64,000 bases of DNA. Origin: Paenirhodobacter enshiensis. Lineage in GTDB: Bacteria > Pseudomonadota > Alphaproteobacteria > Rhodobacterales > Rhodobacteraceae. The first letter of the stretch is position 1; every line of letters starts with the position of its first letter. The position numbers and the translations under genes were made by a program. Below, piece after piece: positions 16,633 through 25,666 of the stretch. Location: contig NZ_JFZB01000022.1 of NCBI RefSeq assembly GCF_000740785.1, positions 21,400 to 85,399 on the forward strand. Direction: 5' to 3'. The notes beneath the pieces were generated by a model. That model made no database searches and had not been told where the DNA came from. It saw only the letters and a list, made by a program, of their open reading frames with translations.

Positions 16633-17907
16633 ATGTTCGTTGAAATCCTGATCCTCGTCGTCCTGACCGTGACGAACGGGGCGCTTGCCATGTCTGAACT
16701 CGCCATCGTCTCCTCGCGCGAGGCGCGGCTGAAGATGCTGGCCGACAGTGGCCGGCGCGGCGCCCGCGCGGCGCTGAAGCTGCGCGAGACACCCGGAAAA
16801 TTCCTGTCCTCGGTGCAGATCGGAATCACGCTGGTCGGGGTGCTCGCCGGTGCGGTCTCGGGCTCGACGCTCGGGGTGCGGCTGGCGCAGGCCCTGCAGG
16901 CCCGGGGGCTGAGCGAAACGCTCGCCGAGACGCTCGGCGTGGGCGGGGTCATCGCGCTGATCACCTATGCACAGCTGATTCTGGGCGAGCTGGTGCCCAA
17001 GCAGATAGCGCTGAGCAATCCCGAAGCGGTGGCGGCACGCGTCGCCCCGGCGATGCGGCTGATCGCGGTGGCGGCGACGCCGGTGGTGTGGTTTCTCGAT
17101 CTGTCGGGGAGGATCGTGCTGCGGCTTCTGGGCCAGACGCCGCGCCCGGGCGCCGCGATGACCGATGAGGAGGTCGCCTTCACCCTCGACGAGGCCGAGG
17201 GCGCGGGCGTCTTCGCGCCGGGCGAACGCGACATGCTGACCGGGGTGATGCGGGTCGCAGACCGGCGCGCTTCGTCGCTGATGACGCGCCGGCGCGAGGT
17301 CGAGGTGCTCGACCTGTCGCGCCCCCGCGCCGAGCTGATCGAGCAGATCCGAAAGTCGAATTACGACCGCCTGCCGGTGCACGATGGCGACGAGAACGAC
17401 ATCCTCGGCGTGATCGTTTCGCGCGAGGCGCTCGCGCTCGCGCCGAACGGGTCGCTGCGCGCAATCGTGCGGGCGGTGCCGGTAGTGATGGATCAGGCCC
17501 GCGCCGCGCTGGTGATCGAGAAGATGCGCTCCGAAGGCATCCAGATGGTGCTGGTCTATGACGAATTCGGCCATTTCGAGGGCATCATCACCACGATGGA
17601 CGTTCTCGAAGGCATCACCGGGCGGTTCTTCGACCCGGAAGACGACGAGCCGGCGTTTCAGGACCGCGAGGACGGTTCGATCCTGGTGTCCGGCTGGGTT
17701 CCGGCGGACGAGCTGGCGGCACGGCTGCACATCCGCGATGCGGACGGCGCCTACGATACCGCGGCGGGCTTCGTGATCGACCGGCTGGCGCGGCTGCCGC
17801 AACAGGGCGACGTGCTCCATGCCGAGGGCTGGCGCTTCGAGGTCATCGACATGGACGGGGCACGCATCGACAAGCTGCTGGTCAGCCGCGACATGTTCGA
17901 GGAGTGA
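16633..17907 (+). CDS. CNNM/CorC-type hemolysin-family membrane protein
   Basis: The 424-residue protein of the CNNM (DUF21-CBS-CorC) family is linked to Mg2+/Co2+ export. An N-terminal DUF21 membrane domain (residues 1-~150) includes ITYAQLILGELVPKQIAL, the signature GELxPK motif. A CBS pair follows (~residues 205-330, LMTRRREVEVLD and VLVYDEFGHFEGIITTMDVLEGI), then a CorC_HlyC domain to the end (FEVIDMDGARIDKLLV). Length is usual. The old name hemolysin is misleading. Rightward, 36 bases after erpA. Confidence 0.92.
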   Translation: MFVEILILVVLTVTNGALAMSELAIVSSREARLKMLADSGRRGARAALKLRETPGKFLSSVQIGITLVGVLAGAVSGSTLGVRLAQALQARGLSETLAETLGVGGVIALITYAQLILGELVPKQIALSNPEAVAARVAPAMRLIAVAATPVVWFLDLSGRIVLRLLGQTPRPGAAMTDEEVAFTLDEAEGAGVFAPGERDMLTGVMRVADRRASSLMTRRREVEVLDLSRPRAELIEQIRKSNYDRLPVHDGDENDILGVIVSREALALAPNGSLRAIVRAVPVVMDQARAALVIEKMRSEGIQMVLVYDEFGHFEGIITTMDVLEGITGRFFDPEDDEPAFQDREDGSILVSGWVPADELAARLHIRDADGAYDTAAGFVIDRLARLPQQGDVLHAEGWRFEVIDMDGARIDKLLVSRDMFEE

Positions 17908-17918
17908 GCCCCCCCTCG

Positions 17919-17960
17919 ATTGCCCCGGCCATCAATTGCCCCGGCCATCAATTGCTCCGG
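17919..17960 (+). repeat. Short tandem repeat before xth
   Basis: ATTGCCCCGGCCATCA occurs twice in perfect tandem (17919-17934, 17935-17950) and a third partial unit follows (ATTGCTCCGG). It fills the CNNM-xth gap about 45 bases before the xth start. Confidence 0.9.
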
Positions 17961-18003
17961 GCGGTCTTTCCGCCTAGAACCGGGAAAAGACCGGAGGGCC
18001 CCC

Positions 18004-18783
18004 ATGAAGATCGCCACCTTCAACATCAACGGCATCAAGGCCCGCGCCGAGGCCCTCGTCGACTGGCTGCGCGAGGCCGAACCCGATGTCGTCGCGCTGC
18101 AGGAGATCAAGTCGACCGACGAGGCCTTCCCGCACGAGATCTTCGACGGCCTCGGCTATACCATCGAGACCTTCGGACAAAAGAGCTTCAACGGCGTGGC
18201 ACTGCTGAGCCGGATAGGGCTCGAAGACGTGCGCCGCGGCCTGCCCGGCGACGACAGAGACGATCAGGCGCGCTGGATCGAGGCCACGGTGGTGGGCAAG
18301 CGCGCGGTGCGGCTGTGCGGCCTCTATCTGCCGAACGGCAACCCGGCGCCGGGACCGAAATACGACTACAAGCTCGCCTGGATGGAGCGGATGCGTCTGC
18401 GCGCGGCGGAGCTGCTGCGCAGCGAGGAGCCGGTGGTGATGCTGGGCGATTACAACATCATCCCGCAGGACGAGGACGCCGCGAAGCCCGAGAGCTGGCG
18501 CGAGGATGCGCTCGCCCTGCCGCAAAGCCGCGCCGCATTCCGCCGGATCCTGAACCTGGGCTACACCGACGCTGTCCGCGCGCGGATGACGGATCCCGGG
18601 ATCTATTCGTTCTGGGATTATCAGGCCGGCGCCTGGCCGCGCAACAACGGCATCCGCATCGACCATCTGCTGCTCAGCCCGCAGGCCGCCGATCTGCTGA
18701 GCGACGTGGGCATCGACAAGGAGATCCGCGGCCGCGACAAGCCTTCGGATCACGTGCCGGTCTGGATCGAGCTCGACGCCTGA
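18004..18783 (+). CDS. xth: Exodeoxyribonuclease III
   Basis: The 259-residue AP endonuclease / 3'-5' exonuclease of the EEP family works in base-excision repair. Motifs in order are MKIATFNINGIKAR (metal-binding Asn7 region), ALQEIKS (catalytic Glu), GLYLPNGNP, VMLGDYNIIP (Asp/Asn) and RIDHLLLS with SDHVPVW at the C-terminus (catalytic His). The start at 18004 follows ACCGGAGGGCCCCC. The frame continues upstream through the tandem repeat, but that extension is not conserved in the family. Confidence 0.95.
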   Translation: MKIATFNINGIKARAEALVDWLREAEPDVVALQEIKSTDEAFPHEIFDGLGYTIETFGQKSFNGVALLSRIGLEDVRRGLPGDDRDDQARWIEATVVGKRAVRLCGLYLPNGNPAPGPKYDYKLAWMERMRLRAAELLRSEEPVVMLGDYNIIPQDEDAAKPESWREDALALPQSRAAFRRILNLGYTDAVRARMTDPGIYSFWDYQAGAWPRNNGIRIDHLLLSPQAADLLSDVGIDKEIRGRDKPSDHVPVWIELDA

Positions 18784-18810
18784 GCGCCGCGCGCTTCGTC
18801 CCGGTCGGAA

Positions 18811-18903
18811 GGGGGCTCTGCCCCGCATACAGGAAAGAGAGGGGGCTCTGCCCCCTCGGGCCTGCGGCCCTCACCCCCGGGATATTTGGGGCGACGCGAA
18901 AGG
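18811..18903 (-). repeat. Intergenic hairpin repeat, copy 6 (plus extra hairpin)
   Basis: A partial unit GGGGGCTCTGCCCC (18811-18824) precedes a full unit (18841-18903) with GGGGGCTCTGCCCCC, GGGCCTGCGGCCC, CCCGGGATATTTGGGGC and GACGCGAAAGG. It lies downstream of xth. Confidence 0.85.
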
Positions 18904-18920
18904 CAAGCGCGGCGCTCCTT

Positions 18921-18981
18921 CTTTCGGCTTTCCCCAAATATCCCGGGGGAGTCTCCGAAGGAGACGGGGGCAGAGCCCCCT
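18921..18981 (+). repeat. Intergenic hairpin repeat, copy 7
   Basis: CTTTCGGCTTTCCCC, then AAATATCCCGGGGG, a CTCCGAAGGAG palindrome and GGGGGCAGAGCCCCC ending at the stop codon of the flavin monooxygenase. It faces copy 6, so together they form a large inverted repeat between two converging genes. Confidence 0.85.
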
Positions 18982-20146
18982 ACTGCGCCGTCACATCGCA
19001 GCCATAGATCCAGTCATAGCGACCGACCAGCTTGCCCGGAGCCAGACGCGAAATCGCCCGAAGCCCCATGTGACCGATGGCGCGCGGCAGCCCCGAAAGA
19101 TGGAAGTTGCGCGCATTCCGGCTGGCCGCATCGACGATCGCGGTGCAGCGCGGCTCGCGCAGCGCCTGATAGGCGGCAAGGGCCTCGGTCTCGTCCGGGG
19201 TGCGGGCAAGCATCTCGGCCAGCACCCAGGCATCTTCCAGCGCCATGTTCGCGCCCTGTGCGAGGAATGGCAGCGTCGGATGCGCTGCATCACCCAGGAT
19301 CGCCGCCCCCTTGCCGAACCAGCGCGTCGCGACCGGATGGCGGAACAGCCCCCACAGATAGGGTTCATCGACCTGCGCGAGCCAGTCCTGCACGCGCGGG
19401 CAAAACTCCTCGAAGGCGGCACGCAGGGTCAGCGGATCCTCGCGCAGGTTCCAGCCCTCATCGACCCAGCGGGTGCGCTCTTCGACGGCGACGATATTGC
19501 GCAGCCCCTGACCCAGCGGATAGCTGACCAGATGCCGGCCGGCGCCCATGAAGACCTCGGATTCCGCCGGAGCACCCGGCTCGCACGGGATCAGCGCCCG
19601 CCAGGCGACCTGATGGGTGAAGAACGGGCTGACCGCGCCGTTCAGAGCCGTGTAAACCTTGGAATGCAACCCATCCGCGCCGATCAGCAGGTCGGTCTCG
19701 ATCTCGGCGCCCTGCGCCGTCACCAGTCGCGGCGGGTGATCGCCCAGATCGACGGTCTCGACCTTTTGCAGCAGACGGATCTCGGCGCCGGCGGCGCGCG
19801 CGCCCTCGGCCAGCAGGTCGATCAGCCGGGCACGATGCAGCACCCGGTATTCGGCATCCGGGCGCAGCCGCGCCATCGGCAGCCGTGCGACCTGACCGCC
19901 CGTCACCCCATCGCGCAGCACCACCGCACCGACGCGCGGCCCTGCCGCCTCGAATGCCCCCCCGAGGCCGAGCGCGCGCAGCACCCGCGCGCCGTTGGGC
20001 GAGATCTGCAACCCCGCGCCGACCTCGCGGATCGCCTCGGCCTGTTCCAGAACCGTCACCGCAGCACCGCGCAGTGCCAGCGCCCGCGCCACCGCGAGCC
20101 CCGCCACCCCGGCCCCCAGAACCGTCACCTTGCGACCGATCAGCAT
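18980..20146 (-). CDS. FAD-dependent aromatic monooxygenase (salicylate hydroxylase-like)
   Basis: The 388-residue group A flavoprotein monooxygenase has VTVLGAGVAGLAVARALALRG (FAD-binding GxGxxG, residues 8-28), the DG motif LLIGADGLHSKVY and the second FAD motif AILGDAAHPTLPFLAQGANMALEDAWVL. It is similar in layout to salicylate 1-hydroxylase and 6-hydroxynicotinate 3-monooxygenase. The substrate cannot be assigned, since no aromatic pathway genes are adjacent. The stop codon abuts repeat copy 7. It is leftward, downstream of dksA. Confidence 0.85.
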   Translation of the reverse strand: MLIGRKVTVLGAGVAGLAVARALALRGAAVTVLEQAEAIREVGAGLQISPNGARVLRALGLGGAFEAAGPRVGAVVLRDGVTGGQVARLPMARLRPDAEYRVLHRARLIDLLAEGARAAGAEIRLLQKVETVDLGDHPPRLVTAQGAEIETDLLIGADGLHSKVYTALNGAVSPFFTHQVAWRALIPCEPGAPAESEVFMGAGRHLVSYPLGQGLRNIVAVEERTRWVDEGWNLREDPLTLRAAFEEFCPRVQDWLAQVDEPYLWGLFRHPVATRWFGKGAAILGDAAHPTLPFLAQGANMALEDAWVLAEMLARTPDETEALAAYQALREPRCTAIVDAASRNARNFHLSGLPRAIGHMGLRAISRLAPGKLVGRYDWIYGCDVTAQ

Positions 20147-20246
20147 CTCGCCCCCGACATGAAAACACCGGCACCATCAGGGCGCCGGTGCGAATTGTCC
20201 TTGCGCGGGATCAACCCCGCGCCGCTTCCCCGACGGGATCCGCGGC

Positions 20247-20669
20247 TCAGTCGTCGCGGTGGATCCGCTCGCGGCGCTCGTGCTTTTCCTGCGCCTCGAG
20301 GGTCATCGTGGCGATCGGACGGGCATCGAGACGCTTCAGGCTGATCGGCTCGCCGGTGATCTCGCAATAGCCGTATTCGCCATTCTCGATGCGGCGCAGC
20401 GCAGCGTCGATCTTGGCGACCAGCTTGCGCTGACGGTCGCGGGTGCGCAATTCCAGCGCGCGGTCCGTCTCTTCGCTGGCGCGGTCGGCCAGATCGGGGA
20501 CGTTGCGCGCCGATTCCGCGAGCCCTTCCAGCGTCTCGGCCGATTGTTCGAGAAGTTCCGCCTTCCACGCAAGCAGCTTGCGCCGGAAATATTCGAGCTG
20601 ACGGTCGTTCATGAACGGCTCGTCCTCGGCGGGGTGGTAGTCATCCGGTAGGAAGATTTCGGCCTTCAT
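20247..20669 (-). CDS. dksA: DksA-type RNA polymerase-binding regulator, non-canonical zinc site
   Basis: The 140-residue secondary-channel regulator acts with ppGpp on rRNA and amino-acid promoters. The coiled-coil tip motif DxxDxA is present as DLADRA (59-64). The C-terminal zinc-finger region reads YCEITGEPISLKRLDARP, with a single cysteine (Cys102). The other three positions are Thr105, Thr123 and Ala126, so the four-Cys zinc site is lost. Similar zinc-independent DksAs are known, for example Pseudomonas DksA2, and a non-canonical one in Rhodobacter sphaeroides. The start at 20669 follows GAGGG. Confidence 0.92.
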   Translation of the reverse strand: MKAEIFLPDDYHPAEDEPFMNDRQLEYFRRKLLAWKAELLEQSAETLEGLAESARNVPDLADRASEETDRALELRTRDRQRKLVAKIDAALRRIENGEYGYCEITGEPISLKRLDARPIATMTLEAQEKHERRERIHRDD

Positions 20670-20875
20670 GTCTGCCCTCATGCTTCACCCATCGGTCGGG
20701 CCGGCGGTAACGATGCCGGCAACTCTTTCGGGCCACCCCTTATAGCAAGGGGCATGGCTTGTCACGTCTGCTTTCCGACACTGTGGCGCGCCCGCAACGT
20801 CGCTGCCGCCGGCGGTTGCGGCGAATCCGGCGAAACGCTACGTTTTGCGGCACAACATGAACGGAGCACAGAACC

Positions 20876-21712
20876 TTGCGTTTCCAGTCGACCGAATCCT
20901 ATGTCGCCCCGGAAGAGCTGATCGTCGCGGTGAATGCCGCGGTGACGCTGGAACGCCCGCTTCTGGTCAAGGGCGAGCCCGGCACCGGCAAGACCGAACT
21001 CGCGCGGCAGGTGGCGGCGGCGCTCGGGCTCGATCTGATCGAATGGACGGTGAAATCGACGACGCGCGCCCAGCAGGGGCTTTACGAATACGATGCCGTC
21101 AGCCGGCTGCGCGACAGTCAGCTTGGCGATCCCAGGGTGTCGGACGTGCGCAACTACCTGCGCAAGGGCAAGCTGTGGCAGGCCTTCGAGGCAGAGACCC
21201 GCACCGTCCTGCTGATCGACGAGATCGACAAGGCCGACCTCGAATTCCCGAACGATCTGCTGCAGGAACTCGACCGGATGGAGTTCCACGTCTACGAGAC
21301 CGGCGAGACCATCCGCGCCCGGCACCGCCCGGTGGTCATCATCACCTCGAACAACGAGAAGGAATTGCCCGACGCCTTCCTGCGCCGCTGCTTCTTCCAC
21401 TACATCCGCTTCCCCGATGCCGAGACGCTCCGCGCCATCGTCCGCGTGCATTTCCCCGACCTCGAAGACCAGCTGCTGAGCGCGGCCCTCGCCCGGTTCC
21501 TCGACCTGCGTCAGACACCCGGGCTGAAGAAGAAACCCTCGACCTCGGAGATGCTCGACTGGCTCAGGCTGCTGGTCGCGGCCGGGCTGTCGGCCGAGGC
21601 GCTCGCCCGCGATCCGGCGCATCCGCTGCCGGTGCTGCACGGCGCGCTTCTGAAGACCGAACAGGATGTGGCGCTCGTGGAACAGGGCCCGGCGCGTCGC
21701 CCCGGCTGGTAA
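20876..21712 (+). CDS. MoxR-family AAA ATPase
   Basis: The 278-residue AAA+ protein has Walker A GEPGTGKT (33-40), Walker B VLLIDEID (111-118), sensor IITSNNEKELPDAFLRR and an arginine-finger region. MoxR ATPases act as metal-insertion or maturation chaperones, generally with a VWA-domain partner (CoxE type) encoded next door. No VWA gene follows here; the next gene is on the other strand. The start is probably TTG at 20876 (MRFQSTESY is the usual N-terminus), preceded by CGGAG. Confidence 0.9.
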   Translation: MRFQSTESYVAPEELIVAVNAAVTLERPLLVKGEPGTGKTELARQVAAALGLDLIEWTVKSTTRAQQGLYEYDAVSRLRDSQLGDPRVSDVRNYLRKGKLWQAFEAETRTVLLIDEIDKADLEFPNDLLQELDRMEFHVYETGETIRARHRPVVIITSNNEKELPDAFLRRCFFHYIRFPDAETLRAIVRVHFPDLEDQLLSAALARFLDLRQTPGLKKKPSTSEMLDWLRLLVAAGLSAEALARDPAHPLPVLHGALLKTEQDVALVEQGPARRPGW

Positions 21713-22633
21713 TCAGTGCTCGAGCGGGCGGTTCGCCTGCCGCCGATGGCCAAGCTGACGCTCGCGCATGATGATGATCACCCCGGCGGTGACGACGATT
21801 GCCGAACCGCCGAGTGTCCACCAGCTCGGCACCTCGGCGAAGAACACATAGCCCAGCACCAGCGCGATCAGGATCGAGACATATTCGAACGGCGCGATCA
21901 GCGAGGCATCGGCATAGCGATAGGCCGAGGTCATCAGGATCTGCGCCGTCCCCCCGACCAGCCCCGCCAGCACCAGACACAGCGCCTGAGCGGGCGTCGG
22001 CATCACCCAGCCGAAGGGCAGCGTCAGCAAGGACAGCACCGTCGCCGTCAGCGAGAACCAGAACACGATGGCCGAGGCGCGCTCGGTGCCCACCATCATC
22101 CGGATCTGGATCGCCACCAGCGCCCCGAGCGTCGCCGAGCACAGCGCATAGGCCGCCCCCCGGGCCGAGCCACCCCCGCCCCCCAGCTGCGGCCACAGCA
22201 CCACGAGCACCCCGATCATCCCCAGCACCACCGCCGAGATCCGCACCAGACGGATCCGCTCTCCCAGCAACAGCGCGGCGAAGATCACGACGAGGATCGG
22301 TGCCGCATAACCGAGCACCGTCGCCTCCGGCAGCGGCAGATTGGCCAGCGCAAGGAAGTTGAACGCCATCGAGGCCGTTCCCATCACGCCGCGTCGCACA
22401 TGCAGGATCGGACGGTTGGTGCGCAGCCCCTCGAACAGCTCGCCCGAGACCCACAGCGCGACGAGAATCGGCACGATCCCGAAGGCCGAACGGAAGAACA
22501 CCATCTCGCCCGCCGGCACCTCGTCCGACACCGCCTTCAGCAGCGCCGCCATCGCGCAGAACAGCGCGACCGATCCCACCTTCAGACCGATCCCGCGCAG
22601 GGCCGAAGGGGCGGGAACGATGTCCGGGGTCAT
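21713..22633 (-). CDS. EamA/DMT-family transporter
   Basis: The 306-residue polytopic protein has about ten hydrophobic helices in two EamA halves (for example VALFCAMAALLKAVSDEVPAGE and, in the second half, LVGGTAQILMTSAYRYADASLIAPFEYVS). It belongs to the drug/metabolite transporter superfamily; many members export amino acids or metabolites. The substrate is unknown. The start lies one base beyond the queG stop, so it is translationally coupled to queG. Its end abuts the MoxR gene's end (convergent). Confidence 0.88.
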   Translation of the reverse strand: MTPDIVPAPSALRGIGLKVGSVALFCAMAALLKAVSDEVPAGEMVFFRSAFGIVPILVALWVSGELFEGLRTNRPILHVRRGVMGTASMAFNFLALANLPLPEATVLGYAAPILVVIFAALLLGERIRLVRISAVVLGMIGVLVVLWPQLGGGGGSARGAAYALCSATLGALVAIQIRMMVGTERASAIVFWFSLTATVLSLLTLPFGWVMPTPAQALCLVLAGLVGGTAQILMTSAYRYADASLIAPFEYVSILIALVLGYVFFAEVPSWWTLGGSAIVVTAGVIIIMRERQLGHRRQANRPLEH

Positions 22634-22634
22634 G

Positions 22635-23717
22635 TCATGCGTCTCCGATGCCGTGGTTCGCTTTGCCCGCGTCCGGCGCCAGCCGCGCGACGGCCCAGCG
22701 GGCGGCGTCGGCCACCACCGGGTCCGCGTCCCCGCACAGCCCGCGCGCCAGCGCCAGCAGTCCCCCATCGCCCGAATTGCCGATGGCGTAAAGGACATTG
22801 CGCACCATCCGCCCGCGCCCGATGCGTTTGATCGGCGATCCGGCGAAACGTGCCCGAAATCCGGCATCGTCCAGCACCGCCAGCTCCGCGAGCGGCGGCG
22901 CCCCGTGCCGCGCGGCATAGCCGATCTCGCGCGCCTCGGCGGCGAACTTGTTCCACGGACAGGCCGCAAGACAATCGTCGCAACCGTAGATCCGGTTGCC
23001 CATCAGCGCCCGCAACCCGGGATCGACCGGGCCGGAATGCTCGATCGTCAGATAAGAGACGCAGCGCCGCGGATCGAGGCGATAGGGCGCCGGAAACGCC
23101 CCCGTCGGACAGGCGTCGAGGCAGGCCCGGCAGTTGCCGCAATGGCTGACCTCAGACGCGTCGGGCGCCAGATCGAGCGTGGTGAAGATCGCGCCGAGAA
23201 AGAACCAGTTGCCCAGATCGCGCGCCAGAAGGTTGGTATGCTTGCCCTGCCAACCAAGCCCCGCCGCCTGAGCCAGAGGCTTTTCCATCACCGGCGCGGT
23301 ATCGACGAAGACCTTGATCTCCGCCCCCTCGCCCAGCCCTTCGGCCTTCGCGGCATCCAGAAGCCAGCGCCCGACCCGCTTCAGCCGGCGCTTCACCAGA
23401 TCATGATAATCCTTGCCCTGCGCATAGACGCTGATCGCGCCATGCCCGGCCATCCGGGTCGCGGCGCGCGGATCGCTCTCGGGGGTATAGACCTCGGCCA
23501 GCATCACGACCGAGCGCGCCTCGGGCCACAGCGCCGCCGGATCGCCGCGCCAGGCCACGCGCTCGGCCATCCAGCCCATCTCTCCCTGCATCCCGGCATC
23601 GAGAAAGGCACGCAGCCGCCCCATCGCCTCGGGGATCGCATCGGGCCGCGTCACCCGCGCCTTCGAGAACCCCTCGGCCAGGGCCCGCTCGATCAGGCGT
23701 GTCTTCAGATCCTGCAC
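22635..23717 (-). CDS. queG: Epoxyqueuosine reductase
   Basis: The 360-residue cobalamin-dependent Fe-S enzyme performs the last step of queuosine synthesis in tRNA anticodons. Two 4Fe-4S ferredoxin motifs are clear: [16 protein letters not shown] and [14 protein letters not shown]. The DUF1730 N-terminal region includes [15 protein letters not shown] and [19 protein letters not shown](Q)GKHTN. Length is typical. The cobalamin requirement is consistent with the cob genes at 53-57 kb (inference). First gene of a pair with the EamA transporter. Confidence 0.95.
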   Translation of the reverse strand: MQDLKTRLIERALAEGFSKARVTRPDAIPEAMGRLRAFLDAGMQGEMGWMAERVAWRGDPAALWPEARSVVMLAEVYTPESDPRAATRMAGHGAISVYAQGKDYHDLVKRRLKRVGRWLLDAAKAEGLGEGAEIKVFVDTAPVMEKPLAQAAGLGWQGKHTNLLARDLGNWFFLGAIFTTLDLAPDASEVSHCGNCRACLDACPTGAFPAPYRLDPRRCVSYLTIEHSGPVDPGLRALMGNRIYGCDDCLAACPWNKFAAEAREIGYAARHGAPPLAELAVLDDAGFRARFAGSPIKRIGRGRMVRNVLYAIGNSGDGGLLALARGLCGDADPVVADAARWAVARLAPDAGKANHGIGDA

Positions 23718-23724
23718 GCCCGTT

Positions 23725-23778
23725 CCTTTCGGCTTTCCGAAAATATCCTCGGGGGGTCCGGGGGGCAGACGGCCCCCC
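23725..23778 (+). repeat. Intergenic hairpin repeat, copy 8 (divergent variant)
   Basis: CCTTTCGGCTTTCCG, AAAATATCCTCGGGG, then GGGGGGCAGACGGCCCCCC. It is a less conserved copy between the GST 3' end and the queG start. Confidence 0.7.
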
Positions 23779-23792
23779 GCGCCCGGCCGGGA

Positions 23793-24458
23793 TCAGAAAT
23801 CCAGCTCGGCATATTGCGGCGCGGGCGGCAGCCCCGGCAGCTGGTCTTGCAGCAAGGACCGGAACGCCGGCCGCGACTTGATCTTGGCATACCAGTCCTT
23901 CACCGCCGCCTGCCGGTTCCAGTCCACGTCCGAGATATAATCGAGACAGCTCAGATGCGCGGCGGCCGCGAAATCGGCAAGCGTCATCTGATCGCCGGCG
24001 AGCCACCTGCGCTGATCGAGCAGCCACCCCATGTAATCGAGGTGATACTTGATCGCCGACAGCCCTTCCTTGATGGTCTTGCTGTCGGGGTAACCCTTCT
24101 TCATGATCTTCTTCCAGACCCGCTCGCCCATCACCTTGCGGGTGACCTCGGCGTTGAACTTGTCGTCGAACCAGGCGCAAAGACGGCGCACCTCGTAGCG
24201 CGCCTCGCGGTCGCGCGGCATCAGGGCCGGGGTCGGATGGATCTCGTCGATGTATTCGCAGATCGCCTGGCTTTCCGGCAGGAAGCGGTTGTCGATCTTC
24301 AGGATCGGCACCTTGCCGGCCGGATTGCGACGCAGGAAATCCGGGCTCGGGTCCCAGTATTTCTCCTCGACCAGCTCGACCTCGATCCGTTTTTCCGCCA
24401 GCGTCAGGCGGACCTTGCGGCAAAAGGGGGAAAGGGCGACGTGATAGAGCCGGTTCAT
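23793..24458 (-). CDS. Glutathione S-transferase family protein
   Basis: The 221-residue protein has an N-terminal thioredoxin-fold domain (YHVALSPFCRKVRLTLAEKRIE with SPFC at 10-13, NPAGKVPILKIDN and ESQAICEYID, the cis-Pro and glutathione-binding Glu-Ser positions). The C-terminal domain is alpha-helical (LADFAAAAHLSCLDYI). The Ser/Cys at the N-terminus suggests beta/zeta-like chemistry. The substrate is unknown. Leftward, between queG and recR. Confidence 0.88.
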   Translation of the reverse strand: MNRLYHVALSPFCRKVRLTLAEKRIEVELVEEKYWDPSPDFLRRNPAGKVPILKIDNRFLPESQAICEYIDEIHPTPALMPRDREARYEVRRLCAWFDDKFNAEVTRKVMGERVWKKIMKKGYPDSKTIKEGLSAIKYHLDYMGWLLDQRRWLAGDQMTLADFAAAAHLSCLDYISDVDWNRQAAVKDWYAKIKSRPAFRSLLQDQLPGLPPAPQYAELDF

Positions 24459-24594
24459 CGCTGCTCGATGTCCTCGTGTTCGTTTTTCCGGTGATACCTT
24501 CGCACCGCTTTCAGATCAACGCCTGCACGCCCGTTCCGGGCCCCGGGCGCGCGGTTTCGCTGAAACCGGCGGCATCTGGCCCCGAAACCCGACG

Positions 24595-25194
24595 TCAGAA
24601 CGCCCGCCGCGCCCGCAGCGCCGCCGAGATCGTCCCGTCGTCGAGGTAATCGAGCTCGCCCCCGATCGGCACGCCCTGCGCGAGAGACGTGACCCGCACC
24701 CCGCTGCCGTCGAGCGCCTCGGCGATGTAATGCGCCGTGGTCTGGCCGTCGACCGTGGCATTGAGGGCGAGGATCACCTCCGACACCCCCTCGCCGCGCA
24801 CGCGTTCGAGCAGTTTCGGAATGCCGAGTTCTTCGGGGCCGATGGCGTCGAGCGCGCTGAGCACGCCGCCGAGCACGTGATAGCGCCCGCCGAAGGAGCC
24901 GCCGCGCTCCATCGCCCAGAGTGCCGCGACATCCTCGACCACGCAGATTTCGCGCCCGGCGCGGGCGGGGTCGGCGCAGATCGCGCAGGTCTCGGCCAGG
25001 GTGACATTGCCGCAGACCGGGCAATCGTGCACGGTTTCGGCGACATGGCTCATCATCTCGCCGAGCGGTGCCATCAGCCCGTCGCGCTTGCGCAGCAGAT
25101 GCAGCACCGCACGCCGGGCCGAGCGCGGCCCGAACCCCGGCAGTCGCGCCATCAGGCGGATCAGTGCCTCGATATCGCCTTCGGCGTCCGACAT
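24595..25194 (-). CDS. recR: Recombination mediator protein RecR
   Basis: The 199-residue protein of the RecFOR pathway helps load RecA on gapped DNA. The helix-hairpin-helix region is [21 protein letters not shown]. The four-cysteine zinc motif is [16 protein letters not shown], and the TOPRIM domain runs from [17 protein letters not shown] through [15 protein letters not shown]. Length matches the family. It lies 7 bases beyond the ybaB stop, in the typical dnaX-ybaB-recR order. Confidence 0.97.
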   Translation of the reverse strand: MSDAEGDIEALIRLMARLPGFGPRSARRAVLHLLRKRDGLMAPLGEMMSHVAETVHDCPVCGNVTLAETCAICADPARAGREICVVEDVAALWAMERGGSFGGRYHVLGGVLSALDAIGPEELGIPKLLERVRGEGVSEVILALNATVDGQTTAHYIAEALDGSGVRVTSLAQGVPIGGELDYLDDGTISAALRARRAF

Positions 25195-25201
25195 CGCTGG
25201 A

Positions 25202-25549
25202 TCAGACCGGCGGCAGCGGCATGTCGGCGGGCAGGCCCATCTCGCTCAGCAGGCGGCGCTGCTCCTGCTCGGCGCGGGTCCTGGCGCGGGCCTGCGCATC
25301 CTTGATCGCGGCGAGGATCAGATCCTCGACCATGACCTTTTCCGAGGCGACGAGGATCGAAGGGTCGATCGACAGCCCCGTCAGCTCGCCGCGCGCCGAG
25401 GCCGAGGCGGTGACGAGACCCGCGCCCGCCTCGCCGGTCACGACGATGCGGCCGAGATCGTCCTGCAGCCGGGCCATGCGTTCCTGCATGTCCTGTGCGG
25501 CTTTCATCATCTTCGCCATGTCGCCGAGCTGGCCCAGTCCCTTGAACAT
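25202..25549 (-). CDS. ybaB: YbaB/EbfC nucleoid-associated protein
   Basis: The 115-residue DNA-binding protein begins [25 protein letters not shown], the standard YbaB N-terminus. [24 protein letters not shown] core and the [12 protein letters not shown] helix follow. The start at 25549 follows AAGGAGACAGGC; the frame upstream runs into repeat copy 9. It sits between dnaX and recR, as in many bacteria. Confidence 0.94.
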   Translation of the reverse strand: MFKGLGQLGDMAKMMKAAQDMQERMARLQDDLGRIVVTGEAGAGLVTASASARGELTGLSIDPSILVASEKVMVEDLILAAIKDAQARARTRAEQEQRRLLSEMGLPADMPLPPV

Positions 25550-25586
25550 GCCTGTCTCCTTGGGTCGGTTTTCTGTCGCGGAAGAA

Positions 25587-25649
25587 GGGGGGCTCTGCCC
25601 CCCGGCTCTGACGAGCCTCCCCCCGGGATATTTGTGGAAAGATGAAAGA
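25587..25649 (-). repeat. Intergenic hairpin repeat, copy 9 (between dnaX and ybaB)
   Basis: GGGGGGCTCTGCCCCCC, then GGCTCTGACGAGCC, CCCCCGGGATATTTGTGG and AAAGATGAAAG. It interrupts the dnaX-ybaB-recR gene order, which is otherwise tight. Confidence 0.85.
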
Positions 25650-25666
25650 TACAAGGGGGAGCGGGA

